Of a stretch of DNA of 64,000 nt, positions 43,662 to 52,107 are shown one piece after another (the first letter of the stretch is position 1; each line of letters begins with the position of its first letter). The position numbers and the translations under genes are program-made. The stretch comes from AP-15 sp963703665 (GTDB lineage: Bacteria > Pseudomonadota > Alphaproteobacteria > ATCC43930 > CGMCC-115725), in NCBI GenBank assembly GCA_963703665.1, contig CAVPFB010000003.1, positions 1 to 64,000 of the forward strand, read 5' to 3'. The notes under the pieces were generated by a model. It saw only the letters and a list, made by a program, of their open reading frames with translations, was not told where the DNA came from and did not search any database.

Positions 43662-45047
43662 TTGACCGACCGCCGGCCGGCCACCGGCACCGAGGCAGGC
43701 GGCGCCGGCAGTCTCTTTCGCCTGCTGCGCCGGTTCATCGACGTCCGGCGCGAAGAGGCGCCGGTCGTCGGCTGGTGCTGGCTCTATATCTTCGCCGTCC
43801 TGTCGTCCTATTACATCATGCGGCCGATCCGCGACCAGGCCGGCGTCGCCGGCGGTGTGCGCAATCTGCAGTGGCTGTTCACCGGCACCCTGATCGGCAT
43901 GCTGGTGCTGAACATCCCGTTTGCCTATCTGGTCAAGAAGCTGCCGCGCAGCCGATTCATTCCGATCACCTATCATTTTTTCGCGGTCAACATCCTCCTC
44001 TTCGCCGCCGCCCTCCACTGGGCCGACCCGACACAGACGGTGTGGGTCGGGCGCATCTTTTTCATCTGGGTCTCGGTCTACAATCTGTTCGTCGTCTCGG
44101 TGTTCTGGCAGATGAACGTCGATCTGTTCAGCCCCGCGCAAGGCAAGCGCCTGTTTGGCCTGATCGCCGCCGGGGCGTCGGTCGGCGCCATCGTCGGCTC
44201 GAGCGTGACCGCTTCGCTGGCGCGCTTTGTGTCGCCGATCTTTCTGCTGCTCGGGGCGGCGGGCCTGCTCGAGGTCGCCGTGTTCGCCGTCGGACGCCTG
44301 TCGCGCCTGTCGCCGGCCCTCCATCGGCACCCGACGGCCGGCAGCGCCGAGGCGCCGATCGGCGGCAGCGTGTTCGCCGGGATCACCCGCGCCTTTCGCT
44401 CGCCCTATCTCGTCAATGTCAGCCTGTTCGTGCTGCTGTTCGCGATCACCTCGACCTTCCTCTACTTTCAGCAGGCCGGCATCGTCAGCCGCAGTTTCAG
44501 CGGCCGCGGGGCGCAGACCGCGTTTTTCGCGACCGTCGATCTGACCGTCAATATCCTGACGCTCGCGGTCCAGCTGTTCTTGACCGGGCGCATCGTGCTG
44601 CTGTTCGGCGTGGCACTGACCCTCGCTCTGCTGCCGGTGCTCACCATCATCGGGTTCGGCGCGCTCGCCCTGCTGCCGACGATCGCGGCGGTGGCGATAT
44701 TCCAGGTCCTGCGCCGGGCGGGCGATTACGCGATCACGCGACCGACCCGCGAGGTGCTCTTCACCGTCGTCTCGCGCGAGGACCGCTATAAAGCGAAGAG
44801 CTTTATCGACACCGTGGTCTATCGCACCGGCGATCAGCTCGGCGCCTGGTCCGTCGCCCTGCTGCGCGTTCTCGGCCTCGGCGCCTCGGGGGTGGCGCTG
44901 GTGGCGATCCCGATCGCCGCTCTGTGGCTCGTCAACGGGCTGTGGCTCGGGCGAAGACAGGAAAAGCTGGGCGCTGCACAGGCGGTGCGGGAGGCCGGAT
45001 TGTCGCCGGTCGACGCCCCGGCATTGCGTGCCGGCGGTCAGGCCTGA
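43662..45047 (+). CDS. ATP:ADP-carrier-like (NTT) transporter family protein
   Basis: 461 residues, about 12 membrane helices. TTG 43662 starts TDRRPATGTEAGG, then FIDVRREEAPVVGWCWLYIF and LSSYYIMRPIRDQAGVAGGV, where YYxxRPxRD is typical of NTT-related membrane proteins. TRPTREVLFTVVSREDRYKA near residue 370 is also typical of free-living bacterial relatives. These relatives are not proven nucleotide exchangers; true NTTs belong to intracellular bacteria and plastids. It starts 8 bases after the Tat protein. Confidence 0.82.
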   Translation: MTDRRPATGTEAGGAGSLFRLLRRFIDVRREEAPVVGWCWLYIFAVLSSYYIMRPIRDQAGVAGGVRNLQWLFTGTLIGMLVLNIPFAYLVKKLPRSRFIPITYHFFAVNILLFAAALHWADPTQTVWVGRIFFIWVSVYNLFVVSVFWQMNVDLFSPAQGKRLFGLIAAGASVGAIVGSSVTASLARFVSPIFLLLGAAGLLEVAVFAVGRLSRLSPALHRHPTAGSAEAPIGGSVFAGITRAFRSPYLVNVSLFVLLFAITSTFLYFQQAGIVSRSFSGRGAQTAFFATVDLTVNILTLAVQLFLTGRIVLLFGVALTLALLPVLTIIGFGALALLPTIAAVAIFQVLRRAGDYAITRPTREVLFTVVSREDRYKAKSFIDTVVYRTGDQLGAWSVALLRVLGLGASGVALVAIPIAALWLVNGLWLGRRQEKLGAAQAVREAGLSPVDAPALRAGGQA

Positions 45048-45082
45048 TATTCCGCCTCCGCGCCTTGGCGGAAGGGATCGGC

Positions 45083-46516
45083 TTGATATCGCGACGCGCG
45101 CGCAGGGCGTGGGTTCGGACTTTCTGCCTCGCGATGGCGGCGTTTGTCGCCTTTAGCTTGTCGGCGGCGACGCAGGCAGAGGCCGCCGGCCAATCCTTCC
45201 TGATGCTCTCGGACATTCATTTCAACCCGATGGCCAAGCCGGCTCTCGTCGACCGGCTTGCCGCGGCCGAGCCCAGCAATTGGCCAGCCATATTCGAGAG
45301 CGACGGGAGCCGCGGCCCGAGCCGCTACGGCTCCGACACCAATTGGCCGCTGCTTCGCTCCGCCCTCGAGGAAATGAAGGCGACGCTGCCGCACCCCGCC
45401 TTCCTGCTGCTGCCGGGCGATTTCCTCGCCCATCATTTTCGCGGCCAATTCGATACCGCGGCGCGCGACCATTCGGATCGGGCCTACCGCGAGTTCGTGG
45501 TCAAGACGATGCGATTTCTGGCGGACGAGCTCGCCGACGCGTTCCCCGACACGCCGATCTTGCCGACGCTCGGCAACAACGATGCGGAGTGCGGCGACTT
45601 CCTGCTGCAACCGAACGGGCCATTCCTCGCCGGCACCGTTCCGATTCTGCGCGGCCTCGTCGGCGGCAACGGCCAGCCCGGGCTCGCTCAAAGCTGGACG
45701 AGCTACGGCAACTACAGCGCCATTCTCCCGAAAGCGCCCGGCGTCAGCGCGGTCTTTTTGAACACCGTCTTTTTTGCGCGAAACTATCGCAACGCCTGCG
45801 GGTCGCGGGGCGACCCCGACCCCGGCCGCCAGACGCTCGCCTGGCTCGCCGCGGAGCTCGCAACGGCAAAACAAGCGCACCGCCGCGTCTGGCTCGTCTA
45901 TCACGTCCCGCCGGGCGTCGACGGCTACCGGACCTGGCGCCAGGGCTCGTGTCCGGACCGAATTGTCACGATGTGGGACGAAGCCTACGCCCGGCCTTTT
46001 CTTGCGCTGTTGCGACGCTATTCGAATACCGTCGCCGCCAATTTTGCCGGGCACACGCATATGGACGATTTCCGCCTGATCGGGGACGACAAAGGCGACT
46101 TCTCATTTACCCTGATCATGCCGGCGCTGAGCCCGATCTTCGGCCAGAACCCGGCTTTTCGGACCGTCGTCTTCGATCGATCCGGCAGCATCCTCGATCA
46201 GACCACCTACGATCTGGCCAACCTCGCCGAAGCCGGCCCCGGCGTCCCGCCCAACTGGCAGGCGGAATACACCTTCAGCCGCGAATGGCGCCTGCCGCAG
46301 GTCGACCTGCCGAGCCTGGAGCGGCTCTATGCGATGATCACGAGCGTGCCCGAAGACCGCAGCCGATGGCACAGGCTGTTTGCGGTGTCGAGCCCGGTTT
46401 ACTGGGGTCTCGCTCCGGGCGGCAACGCGGCGCACACGCTGCGCGCCTATGATTGCGCCACTGGGCATGCCCGCCCGGCCGATTTCGAGCAGTGCTGGTG
46501 CGGCGGCGCAAAATAG
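45083..46516 (+). CDS. Secreted metallophosphoesterase (acid-sphingomyelinase-like)
   Basis: 477 residues from TTG 45083 (RBS GGAAGGGATC). Signal peptide (TFCLAMAAFVAFSLSAATQ) to AEA. The binuclear metal site of the calcineurin fold is visible: LMLSDIHFNP, LLPGDFLAHH, PTLGNNDAECGD (GNHD variant), LVYHVPPG and NFAGHTHMDD. The SMPD-like C-terminal extension includes SCPDRIVTMWDEAYARPFL. It hydrolyses phosphodiesters, possibly phospholipid head groups, in the periplasm. Near the NTT-like gene; a 36-base gap suggests one transcript. Confidence 0.88.
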   Translation: MISRRARRAWVRTFCLAMAAFVAFSLSAATQAEAAGQSFLMLSDIHFNPMAKPALVDRLAAAEPSNWPAIFESDGSRGPSRYGSDTNWPLLRSALEEMKATLPHPAFLLLPGDFLAHHFRGQFDTAARDHSDRAYREFVVKTMRFLADELADAFPDTPILPTLGNNDAECGDFLLQPNGPFLAGTVPILRGLVGGNGQPGLAQSWTSYGNYSAILPKAPGVSAVFLNTVFFARNYRNACGSRGDPDPGRQTLAWLAAELATAKQAHRRVWLVYHVPPGVDGYRTWRQGSCPDRIVTMWDEAYARPFLALLRRYSNTVAANFAGHTHMDDFRLIGDDKGDFSFTLIMPALSPIFGQNPAFRTVVFDRSGSILDQTTYDLANLAEAGPGVPPNWQAEYTFSREWRLPQVDLPSLERLYAMITSVPEDRSRWHRLFAVSSPVYWGLAPGGNAAHTLRAYDCATGHARPADFEQCWCGGAK

Positions 46517-46535
46517 GGTTGCCCGCCGGCGAGGC

Positions 46536-47177
46536 CTATTTGGTCCCGAACAGCCGGTCGCCGGCGTCGCCGAGGCCGGGCAGGATGTAGCCGTGCGCGT
46601 CGAGGCAGCGATCGAGCGCCGCGGCGACGATCGTCACCTCGGGAAATATGTCCAAGACCTTGTCCACCCCTTCGGGGGCGGCGACCAGACAGACGATTTT
46701 GATCGAGCGCGCCTTCAATTCGACCAGACGCGAGATCGCCGCGACCGCCGAGTTGCCGGTGGCCAGCATCGGATCGACCAGGATCGCGTCGCGCTCGGCC
46801 AGATCGTCGGGTAATTTCAAGTAATACTCGATCGCCTGCAGGGTCTTCGGCTCGCGATAGATGCCGATATGCCCGACCCGCGCCGAAGGCAACAGGTCGA
46901 GCATGCCGTCGAGAATGCCGTTGCCGGCGCGCAGGATCGATACGAGGCATAGCTTTTTGCCGGCGAGCAACGGGAACGCGCCGCGCTCGAGCGGGGTGTC
47001 GATCTCGGTGGGCGCCAGCGGCAATTCGCGGGTCGCCTCATAGGCCAACAGCAGGCTGATCTCGCGCAGCAACCGCCGGAACTCGGCGGTCGAGGTGTCC
47101 CGGTCGCGCATCAAGGACAATTTGTGCTGGACCAGCGGGTGGTCGACGACGGTCAACCCCGCCCTGGGTCGTGGCAT
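46536..47177 (-). CDS. upp: Uracil phosphoribosyltransferase
   Basis: 213 residues from ATG 47177. Converts uracil and PRPP to UMP. The PRPP loop is AILVDPMLATGNSAVAAI; the uracil site at the C-terminus is LDAHGYILPGLGDAGDRLFG. TEIDTPLERGAFPLLAGKKL and LVSILRAGNGILDGMLDLLP are standard. URC1 and URC4 lie upstream on the same strand, and this enzyme is the first step of that catabolic route as well as of salvage. Confidence 0.96.
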   Translation of the reverse strand: MPRPRAGLTVVDHPLVQHKLSLMRDRDTSTAEFRRLLREISLLLAYEATRELPLAPTEIDTPLERGAFPLLAGKKLCLVSILRAGNGILDGMLDLLPSARVGHIGIYREPKTLQAIEYYLKLPDDLAERDAILVDPMLATGNSAVAAISRLVELKARSIKIVCLVAAPEGVDKVLDIFPEVTIVAAALDRCLDAHGYILPGLGDAGDRLFGTK

Positions 47178-47351
47178 GATCAGGTCACCTCGAAACCGCG
47201 GCTCATCGGCATTACAATAACTCGGATCGGGGCGCCGACCGCACCATAACCGCAGAAGAAGGGCTGCAATGTACACCGATGTCGCGCGGATCGGGTGTGC
47301 CGGCTCGGCCTTCCGGTGTGAGTTCGGCATGACCCTTCCACCGCGAAAACG

Positions 47352-47726
47352 TCAGCGGGCGGCGGCATGGACGGCACGAAAGCGGCGCGCCGTTTCGGCG
47401 AGCTGCGAGTACACGTAATCGGCAAGCTGCTCGTTGTAGGTATGGACGGTGTAATTGCGCAAAATCACCAGGTCGATCCAGAAGGGATCATTGTCGATGA
47501 CGCCATGCCTGAATGCCGAGCGAAAACAAGTCCGCGGCGATGTGCAGACGGCGTTGTGCTCCTCTTCAAGATACGCTTTGAGAAATTTCCAGCACAGCTC
47601 GAACGAAATCTCGAACCGCTGGATCGCGGAATCGCTCACGATCGGGTCTTTCGGCAAGGCGAGGGCCTCATCCAACCGCGTAATCGCGCGTTCGAAATCC
47701 GTCCGCAGCGACTGAGATTTTGTCAC
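47352..47726 (-). CDS. hepT: HEPN-domain toxin, HepT-like
   Basis: 124 residues. A GTG at 47726 overlaps the stop of the MNT gene by four bases. The all-helical HEPN fold carries R90-N-Y-T-V-H95-T-Y97, exactly the RX4HXY motif of HepT ribonuclease toxins. It is the HI0074 family of nucleotidyltransferase-associated proteins. In type VII systems MntA silences HepT by AMPylating that Tyr. No promoter is seen in front of it, so it depends on mntA transcription. Confidence 0.9.
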   Translation of the reverse strand: MTKSQSLRTDFERAITRLDEALALPKDPIVSDSAIQRFEISFELCWKFLKAYLEEEHNAVCTSPRTCFRSAFRHGVIDNDPFWIDLVILRNYTVHTYNEQLADYVYSQLAETARRFRAVHAAAR

Positions 47727-48022
47727 AGCGGGATGCGTTGTTGCGCGACCTTGCGGAATTTCTCGGATACGCGGGCGAAATCGACGACATCGATCGTATA
47801 GAGGGTTGGTGCGTCCTCGATATCGTCTTGTATCGCCGCGAGCACCGGACGCGGGACCGGAGCCGGTCCCTCGATGCCGATGTCGATATCCGACCGCTCG
47901 GCGGCAGAGCCGGTCGCGCGCGAGCCGAACAGGAATATGTGGTAGGCGCCATTCGGCAGATGCCGCCGTATCACCTCGGCGGCGAATTCGGCGGCGGCGG
48001 CGGCATCCCGAATTGCTCGCAT
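47723..48022 (-). CDS. mntA: MNT-domain nucleotidyltransferase antitoxin, MntA-like
   Basis: 99 residues. The minimal nucleotidyltransferase motif GSX10DXD is complete: G33-S34 and D45-I-D47 (LFGSRATGSAAERSDIDIGI). It is full length for the family and coupled to the HEPN gene. It is expected to transfer AMP from ATP to the toxin. The pair is placed between upp and URC4. Confidence 0.92.
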   Translation of the reverse strand: MRAIRDAAAAAEFAAEVIRRHLPNGAYHIFLFGSRATGSAAERSDIDIGIEGPAPVPRPVLAAIQDDIEDAPTLYTIDVVDFARVSEKFRKVAQQRIPL

Positions 48023-48075
48023 ATGGCCCTCTCCGCCCCCCTCTCCAGAACCTCAATTAGGCAATCATCCGCCCG

Positions 48076-49287
48076 CTAAAACAAGGTGCCGTCGCTGACG
48101 ATGTCGAGCGGCGCGCGGCCGTCCGGGCGGCGCTCGAAGGCGATTTCGCGGCCTGCCGCCCAGCTGCCGCCTTCGAGCACGCAGGCGAGTGGGAAGTCGC
48201 GCGCGCTCTTGCCGAGCCGCTCGCGCACCCGCGGCGCCAGGCGATCGAGCAATGCCACCGTCAGCGCCCGCCACTCGACGACCGGCTCGCTCAGCGCATC
48301 GAGCGCATTTCGCAGCAGGCCCGGATCGCGCGGGACGACGACCCCGGAATCGACGAAGAGCCCGCCGTTGCGGTATTCGGCGAGGCCAGTCAGCCCGTCG
48401 AGCCCGGCCACCTGCACGCCGCCCTGCTCGAGCGGCTCGACCAGCGAATAGGCGAGCCATTGCGACAGCTTGTGAAGCGGCACGAGCCCGTCGCCCGGCA
48501 CCGCCCGATGCCGGCCGCAATCGCCGAGCGGCACCCCGCCGAGGCTGATCCGGCCGGGCCAGATCGGCCCGAGCGCATCCAGAAGCGTGCGCAGGATTTC
48601 GGCCGCCGGTAAGGCCGCGCCATGCGCGCGCCAGCCATCGTAAAGATGCCCCGGACGCGCCGGCGTCCCGAACCTCGCCGGGTAATCGGCGCAGACCTCG
48701 CCCAATCGGCGCAGCAGTCCGGCGCGGCCGTCGAGCCCCGCGAGCTCGTTGCCCGGACCGTTCTGAAACGCGCCGGCCAGGCGCTGCGGCGTCATCCGCA
48801 CCAGCGCCGCGGCGTCGGCGCGCCACGGGTTGTCGGAATGGGCTGAGAACAGCCCCTGCTGCATCGCCCGCAGGCTGGCCACCGCCAAGCCCTCCGAGCG
48901 CCGCAGCACCTGCCCGGTCTCGGCCTCGCGAAACCGCCACCTCTGCCCTGTCCCGGCATCGATCAGGACCGAGACGAAGGCGAGGTCGATGCGTGCCCGC
49001 GCCTGCTCGGCCATATCGGCATCGGGTGCGATCAGCGCCGCGCGGTCGACGCCGCCCGCGGAAAAATGGCGCCAGCGGCTGTGATAGGGGACGACGATGT
49101 CGGGATAGCGCCGCCGGGTGATCGCGGCAACCCGCTCTGCCGCCGCGGCGAGCCGGGTGCAGTCGAGCCGGAAATGGCGCGTCTCGCCCCGCTCGGCCGC
49201 GGCAAAGACGATTTCGCAGCGTTCGCGCACCGCCGCAGCACTCAAAAGCGCCGCTGCACGCGCGCGCTCGTCATTCGCCGAGCGCAC
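48076..49287 (-). CDS. URC4/Urg3 uracil-catabolism protein (DUF1688)
   Basis: 403 residues from GTG 49287, overlapping the URC1 stop by 17 bases. VPYHSRWRHFSAGGVDRAAL, FRLDCTRLAAAAERVAAIT, PGHLYDGWRAHG, DGLVPLHKLSQWLAYSLVEP and GGLFVDSGVVVPRDPGLL are characteristic of DUF1688. The family is required for uracil use in the yeast Lachancea kluyveri (URC4) and occurs in bacteria beside URC1 and upp. The exact chemistry is unsettled. The overlap with URC1 indicates co-translation. Confidence 0.92.
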   Translation of the reverse strand: MRSANDERARAAALLSAAAVRERCEIVFAAAERGETRHFRLDCTRLAAAAERVAAITRRRYPDIVVPYHSRWRHFSAGGVDRAALIAPDADMAEQARARIDLAFVSVLIDAGTGQRWRFREAETGQVLRRSEGLAVASLRAMQQGLFSAHSDNPWRADAAALVRMTPQRLAGAFQNGPGNELAGLDGRAGLLRRLGEVCADYPARFGTPARPGHLYDGWRAHGAALPAAEILRTLLDALGPIWPGRISLGGVPLGDCGRHRAVPGDGLVPLHKLSQWLAYSLVEPLEQGGVQVAGLDGLTGLAEYRNGGLFVDSGVVVPRDPGLLRNALDALSEPVVEWRALTVALLDRLAPRVRERLGKSARDFPLACVLEGGSWAAGREIAFERRPDGRAPLDIVSDGTLF

Positions 49288-50530
49288 GGCCCTTGACGCT
49301 GTGCAATTCCTCGGCGTCCGGCATGCCCGATGGGGCAAAATACCCGGCTGCCTTCTTGGCCTCGATCTCGACCGAGGCGTCGAGCGGCACGAGCCGGTCG
49401 GGGATCGCCACGTGCTCGACCACCGCGATCCCCTGCGCGCTCGAGCGCCGCTCTACTTGAGGTTCGATCATCGATACCCAGCGGTCGATATGGCGGATGC
49501 CGAGCCAGTGGAGCACGTCGGGCATCAGCTCCTGAAAGCGCAGGTCCTGCACCCCGGCGACGCATTCGGTGCGCTGGAAATAGGTATCGGCGCGGTCGCC
49601 GCCGGGCTGGCGCTTGCGCGCGTTGTAGACGAGGAACTTGGTCACCTCGCCGAGCGCGCGCCCCTCCTTGCGGTTATAGACGATGAGCCCGACGCCGCCC
49701 TCCTGCGCCGTCGCGACGCACACCTCGATGCCGTGCACCAGATAGGGCCGGCAGGTGCAGATGTCGGAGCCGAACACGTCCGAGCCGTTGCATTCGTCAT
49801 GGACGCGGCATGCGATCACCGTCTGTGGTGCTCCGATCCGCTCGACGTCGCCGAACAGATAGACGGTCGTGCCGCCGATCGGCGGCAGCAAGCACCTCGA
49901 GGTCCGGACGGGTAACGAGCTCGGGGAACATGCCGCCGGTTTCCTCGAACAGGCTGCGCCGCAGATCGCTCTCGGCGACGCCAAAGCGGGCGGCCAGACC
50001 CGGCAGATGCCAGACGGGGTCGATCGCCGCCTTGGTGACCCGGATCTCGCCGTTGTCGAGCAGGACACGTGCCGTCGGGCTTGAGCCCGCCCTCGGCGAT
50101 CGAGCTGGCGGATCTCCGGCATGGCGATGCGTGCTGTGGTGATGGCGATCGTCGGGCGCACATCGATGCCCGCGCCGATCGCTTCGGCGAAAACCTCGCC
50201 GACGAGGTGGCCCCAGGGGTCGAGCGACACGATCCTGGCCGGGTCGGCCCATTGCGGGCTGGGCGCGATCAAAGCAGCCGGCGCAGTGTCAGTCAGATCG
50301 GGGCGATGGTCGCGGGCCAACGCGTTGGTCGCCACAGCCAGCGCGCGATAGAGCCCATAGGCACCGGAATAGGAGCCGATCGCGTTGCGCCGACCGGGTT
50401 CGGTCGTGCTTGCCACCACCGGTCCGCGTTCGGCCGGGGCGGCCGCGCCCCAGCGCAGCGGGATCGCACCGCGACCGCCGCTCCCCGGATGGGAGGTCAG
50501 CCGGATGTGGCGCGGGATCGGGTGCTCCAT
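49271..50530 (-). pseudogene. URC1/Urg1, GTP-cyclohydrolase-II-like uracil-catabolism enzyme (frameshifted)
   Basis: ATG 50530 (MEHPIPRHIRLTSHPGSGGR). The first part is URC1-specific (GSYSGAYGLYRALAVATNAL, GHLVGEVFAEAIGAGIDVRP). Frame shifts near 50110, 50075 and 49880 separate SIAEGGLKPDGT, LLDNGEIRVTKAAIDPVWHL and LLPPIGGTTVYLFGDVERIG. The catalytic zinc site follows: HDECNGSDVFGSDICTCRPY. YNRKEGRALGEVTKFLVYNA and the C-terminus to 49271 are intact. The joined length of about 419 is normal. URC1 proteins resemble GTP cyclohydrolase II but act in uracil breakdown, probably on a uridine nucleotide. Confidence 0.88.
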
Positions 50531-50714
50531 TTTGCTTTCTGCCGGCAACCGCCGAAGCAGCATAAGGTAGTTACCCCGAGCGGTTACCGCAACTCGGCGC
50601 GATCTGGATGGCGACCGGCCGCGCGACCGCTGTCGGAACCTGAAATTGAACCTGCTGCCATCTCGCAGTGTTGTTCAGGACACCACGCCATCGCGCGCCA
50701 TGAAGGAGATCGAG

Positions 50715-50993
50715 ATGAAAGCCTTGTTGTTGCCGGCCGCCTTTGCCGTTTTGTTCGCAACCGGCTCCGCCGTGACTCCGCCGGCGCAGGCAAAAGGATG
50801 TCTGAAGGGCGCTGCCGTCGGCGGCGTTGCCGGCCACTATGCTGGCCATCACGCCATATTGGGCGCCGTTGGCGGCTGTATCGTCGGCCATCATATGGCG
50901 GCCAAGCACGCACGGGAAGAAAGAGCCCAGCGCCAGCATGAGCAGGAAGGATCGAGCGGCGACGGCCAGTCCAACTCCTATAATGGCCGCTGA
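50715..50993 (+). CDS. Small secreted glycine-zipper protein
   Basis: 92 residues, ATG 50715 after AAGGAGATC. Signal peptide (KALLLPAAFAVLFATGSAV) ending at AQA. The mature part has a Gly/Ala zipper (GAAVGGVAGHYAGHHAILGA then VGGCIVGHH) interspersed with His, followed by a charged tail (REERAQRQHEQE). Glycine-zipper proteins associate with or insert into membranes. It is monocistronic. Confidence 0.82.
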   Translation: MKALLLPAAFAVLFATGSAVTPPAQAKGCLKGAAVGGVAGHYAGHHAILGAVGGCIVGHHMAAKHAREERAQRQHEQEGSSGDGQSNSYNGR

Positions 50994-51096
50994 CGTCGGC
51001 ATCACGCCGACCTGATCTCCAGAACGGATCGTCTAACCAGCAGAAAAAGACTAGGCTCGGCACCCGTCGAATATCGGCCGTCATGGGCGCCCAGCC

Positions 51097-52023
51097 ATGC
51101 ACTCACGCAAGTTCAACGATCCGTTTCTGACCGCCGCGGGCGAAAAGCGCGCGCAGGTCGCGCTGAAGGGCCTGGAAACCCTATGGTTCAACACCGGAAC
51201 GTTGTGCAACCTGACTTGCGGGCACTGCTATATCGAATTGTCGCCGAAGAACGACCGGCTGGGCTATCTGACCGCGGCCGAATCAGCCGAATACCTCGAT
51301 GAAATCGAACGCGGCGGGCTGCCGACCTCGCTGATCGCCTTTACCGGGGGCGAGCCGTTCATGAACCCCGAATTGCCGGCGATGCTCGACGATGTCCTGG
51401 CGCGCGGCTTTCGCGCCCTGGTCCTGACCAATGCGATGAAGCCGATGATGAAATGCCGGGCGGCGTTGCTGCGGCTTCACGAGCGCTATGGCGATCGGCT
51501 GACGATCCGCGTCTCGATCGACCACTACGGCCGCCGGGTGCACGAGCAGGAGCGCGGCCGGCGCAGCTGGCAGCCGACGATCGACGGACTGTTGTGGCTC
51601 GCCGCTAACGGGTTCGCACTGCATGTCGCGAGCCGTCGGTTGTCGGGCGAAACCGAAGCAGCGATCCGCGCCGGTTTTGCCCGGCTGTTCGCCGGGCTCG
51701 GCGTCGCGATCGACGCAGACGACCCGGTGGCGCTGATGGTGTTTCCCGAGATGGACGCCGCTGTCGATGTGCCGGAGATCACCGAGGCATGCTGGGGCAT
51801 TCTCGGGAAATCACCGGAAAGCGTCATGTGCGCGACCGCGCGCATGGTGGTCAAACGCAAGGGGGCGGCGCGCCCGGCGGTGCTGGCCTGCACGCTCTTG
51901 CCGTATGACGAGCGTTTCGAGCTGGGGCCGACCCTGGCCGAGGCCATCGGGCCGGTGGCCCTCAATCACCCGCATTGCGCCAAATTCTGCGTGCTCGGCG
52001 GCGGCGCCTGCAGCCGCGGCTGA
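51097..52023 (+). CDS. Radical SAM protein
   Basis: 308 residues. The [4Fe-4S]-SAM site is C37-x3-C41-x2-C44 (LCNLTCGHCYIE). AFTGGEPFMNPELPAMLDDV is the GGE motif of the partial TIM barrel. VSIDHYGRRVHEQERG and a Cys-rich end (HCAKFCVLGGGACS) follow, perhaps ligands of a second cluster. It resembles the group annotated as heme-maturation-like or MoaA-like radical SAM enzymes. No peptide precursor is obvious; the glycine-zipper gene upstream is the only small neighbour. Substrate unknown. Confidence 0.88.
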   Translation: MHSRKFNDPFLTAAGEKRAQVALKGLETLWFNTGTLCNLTCGHCYIELSPKNDRLGYLTAAESAEYLDEIERGGLPTSLIAFTGGEPFMNPELPAMLDDVLARGFRALVLTNAMKPMMKCRAALLRLHERYGDRLTIRVSIDHYGRRVHEQERGRRSWQPTIDGLLWLAANGFALHVASRRLSGETEAAIRAGFARLFAGLGVAIDADDPVALMVFPEMDAAVDVPEITEACWGILGKSPESVMCATARMVVKRKGAARPAVLACTLLPYDERFELGPTLAEAIGPVALNHPHCAKFCVLGGGACSRG

Positions 52024-52044
52024 AGGGATCTGTCTCGCAAGTTA

Positions 52045-52059
52045 GTTGACTTTGTCAAC
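52045..52059. promoter_or_regulatory. Palindromic operator GTTGACTTTGTCAAC upstream of the MarR-GNAT gene
   Basis: Perfect 6-3-6 palindrome (GTTGAC, TTT, GTCAAC) 49 bases before the start of the MarR-GNAT gene. It contains TTGACT, a good -35 element, so a protein bound here would block the promoter. MarR proteins commonly bind such TTGAC/GTCAA palindromes and control their own gene. Confidence 0.6.
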
Positions 52060-52107
52060 AAACTTATTGATGATGCCATTCATCTGCGATCGGGCACGAG
52101 GCTGCGG

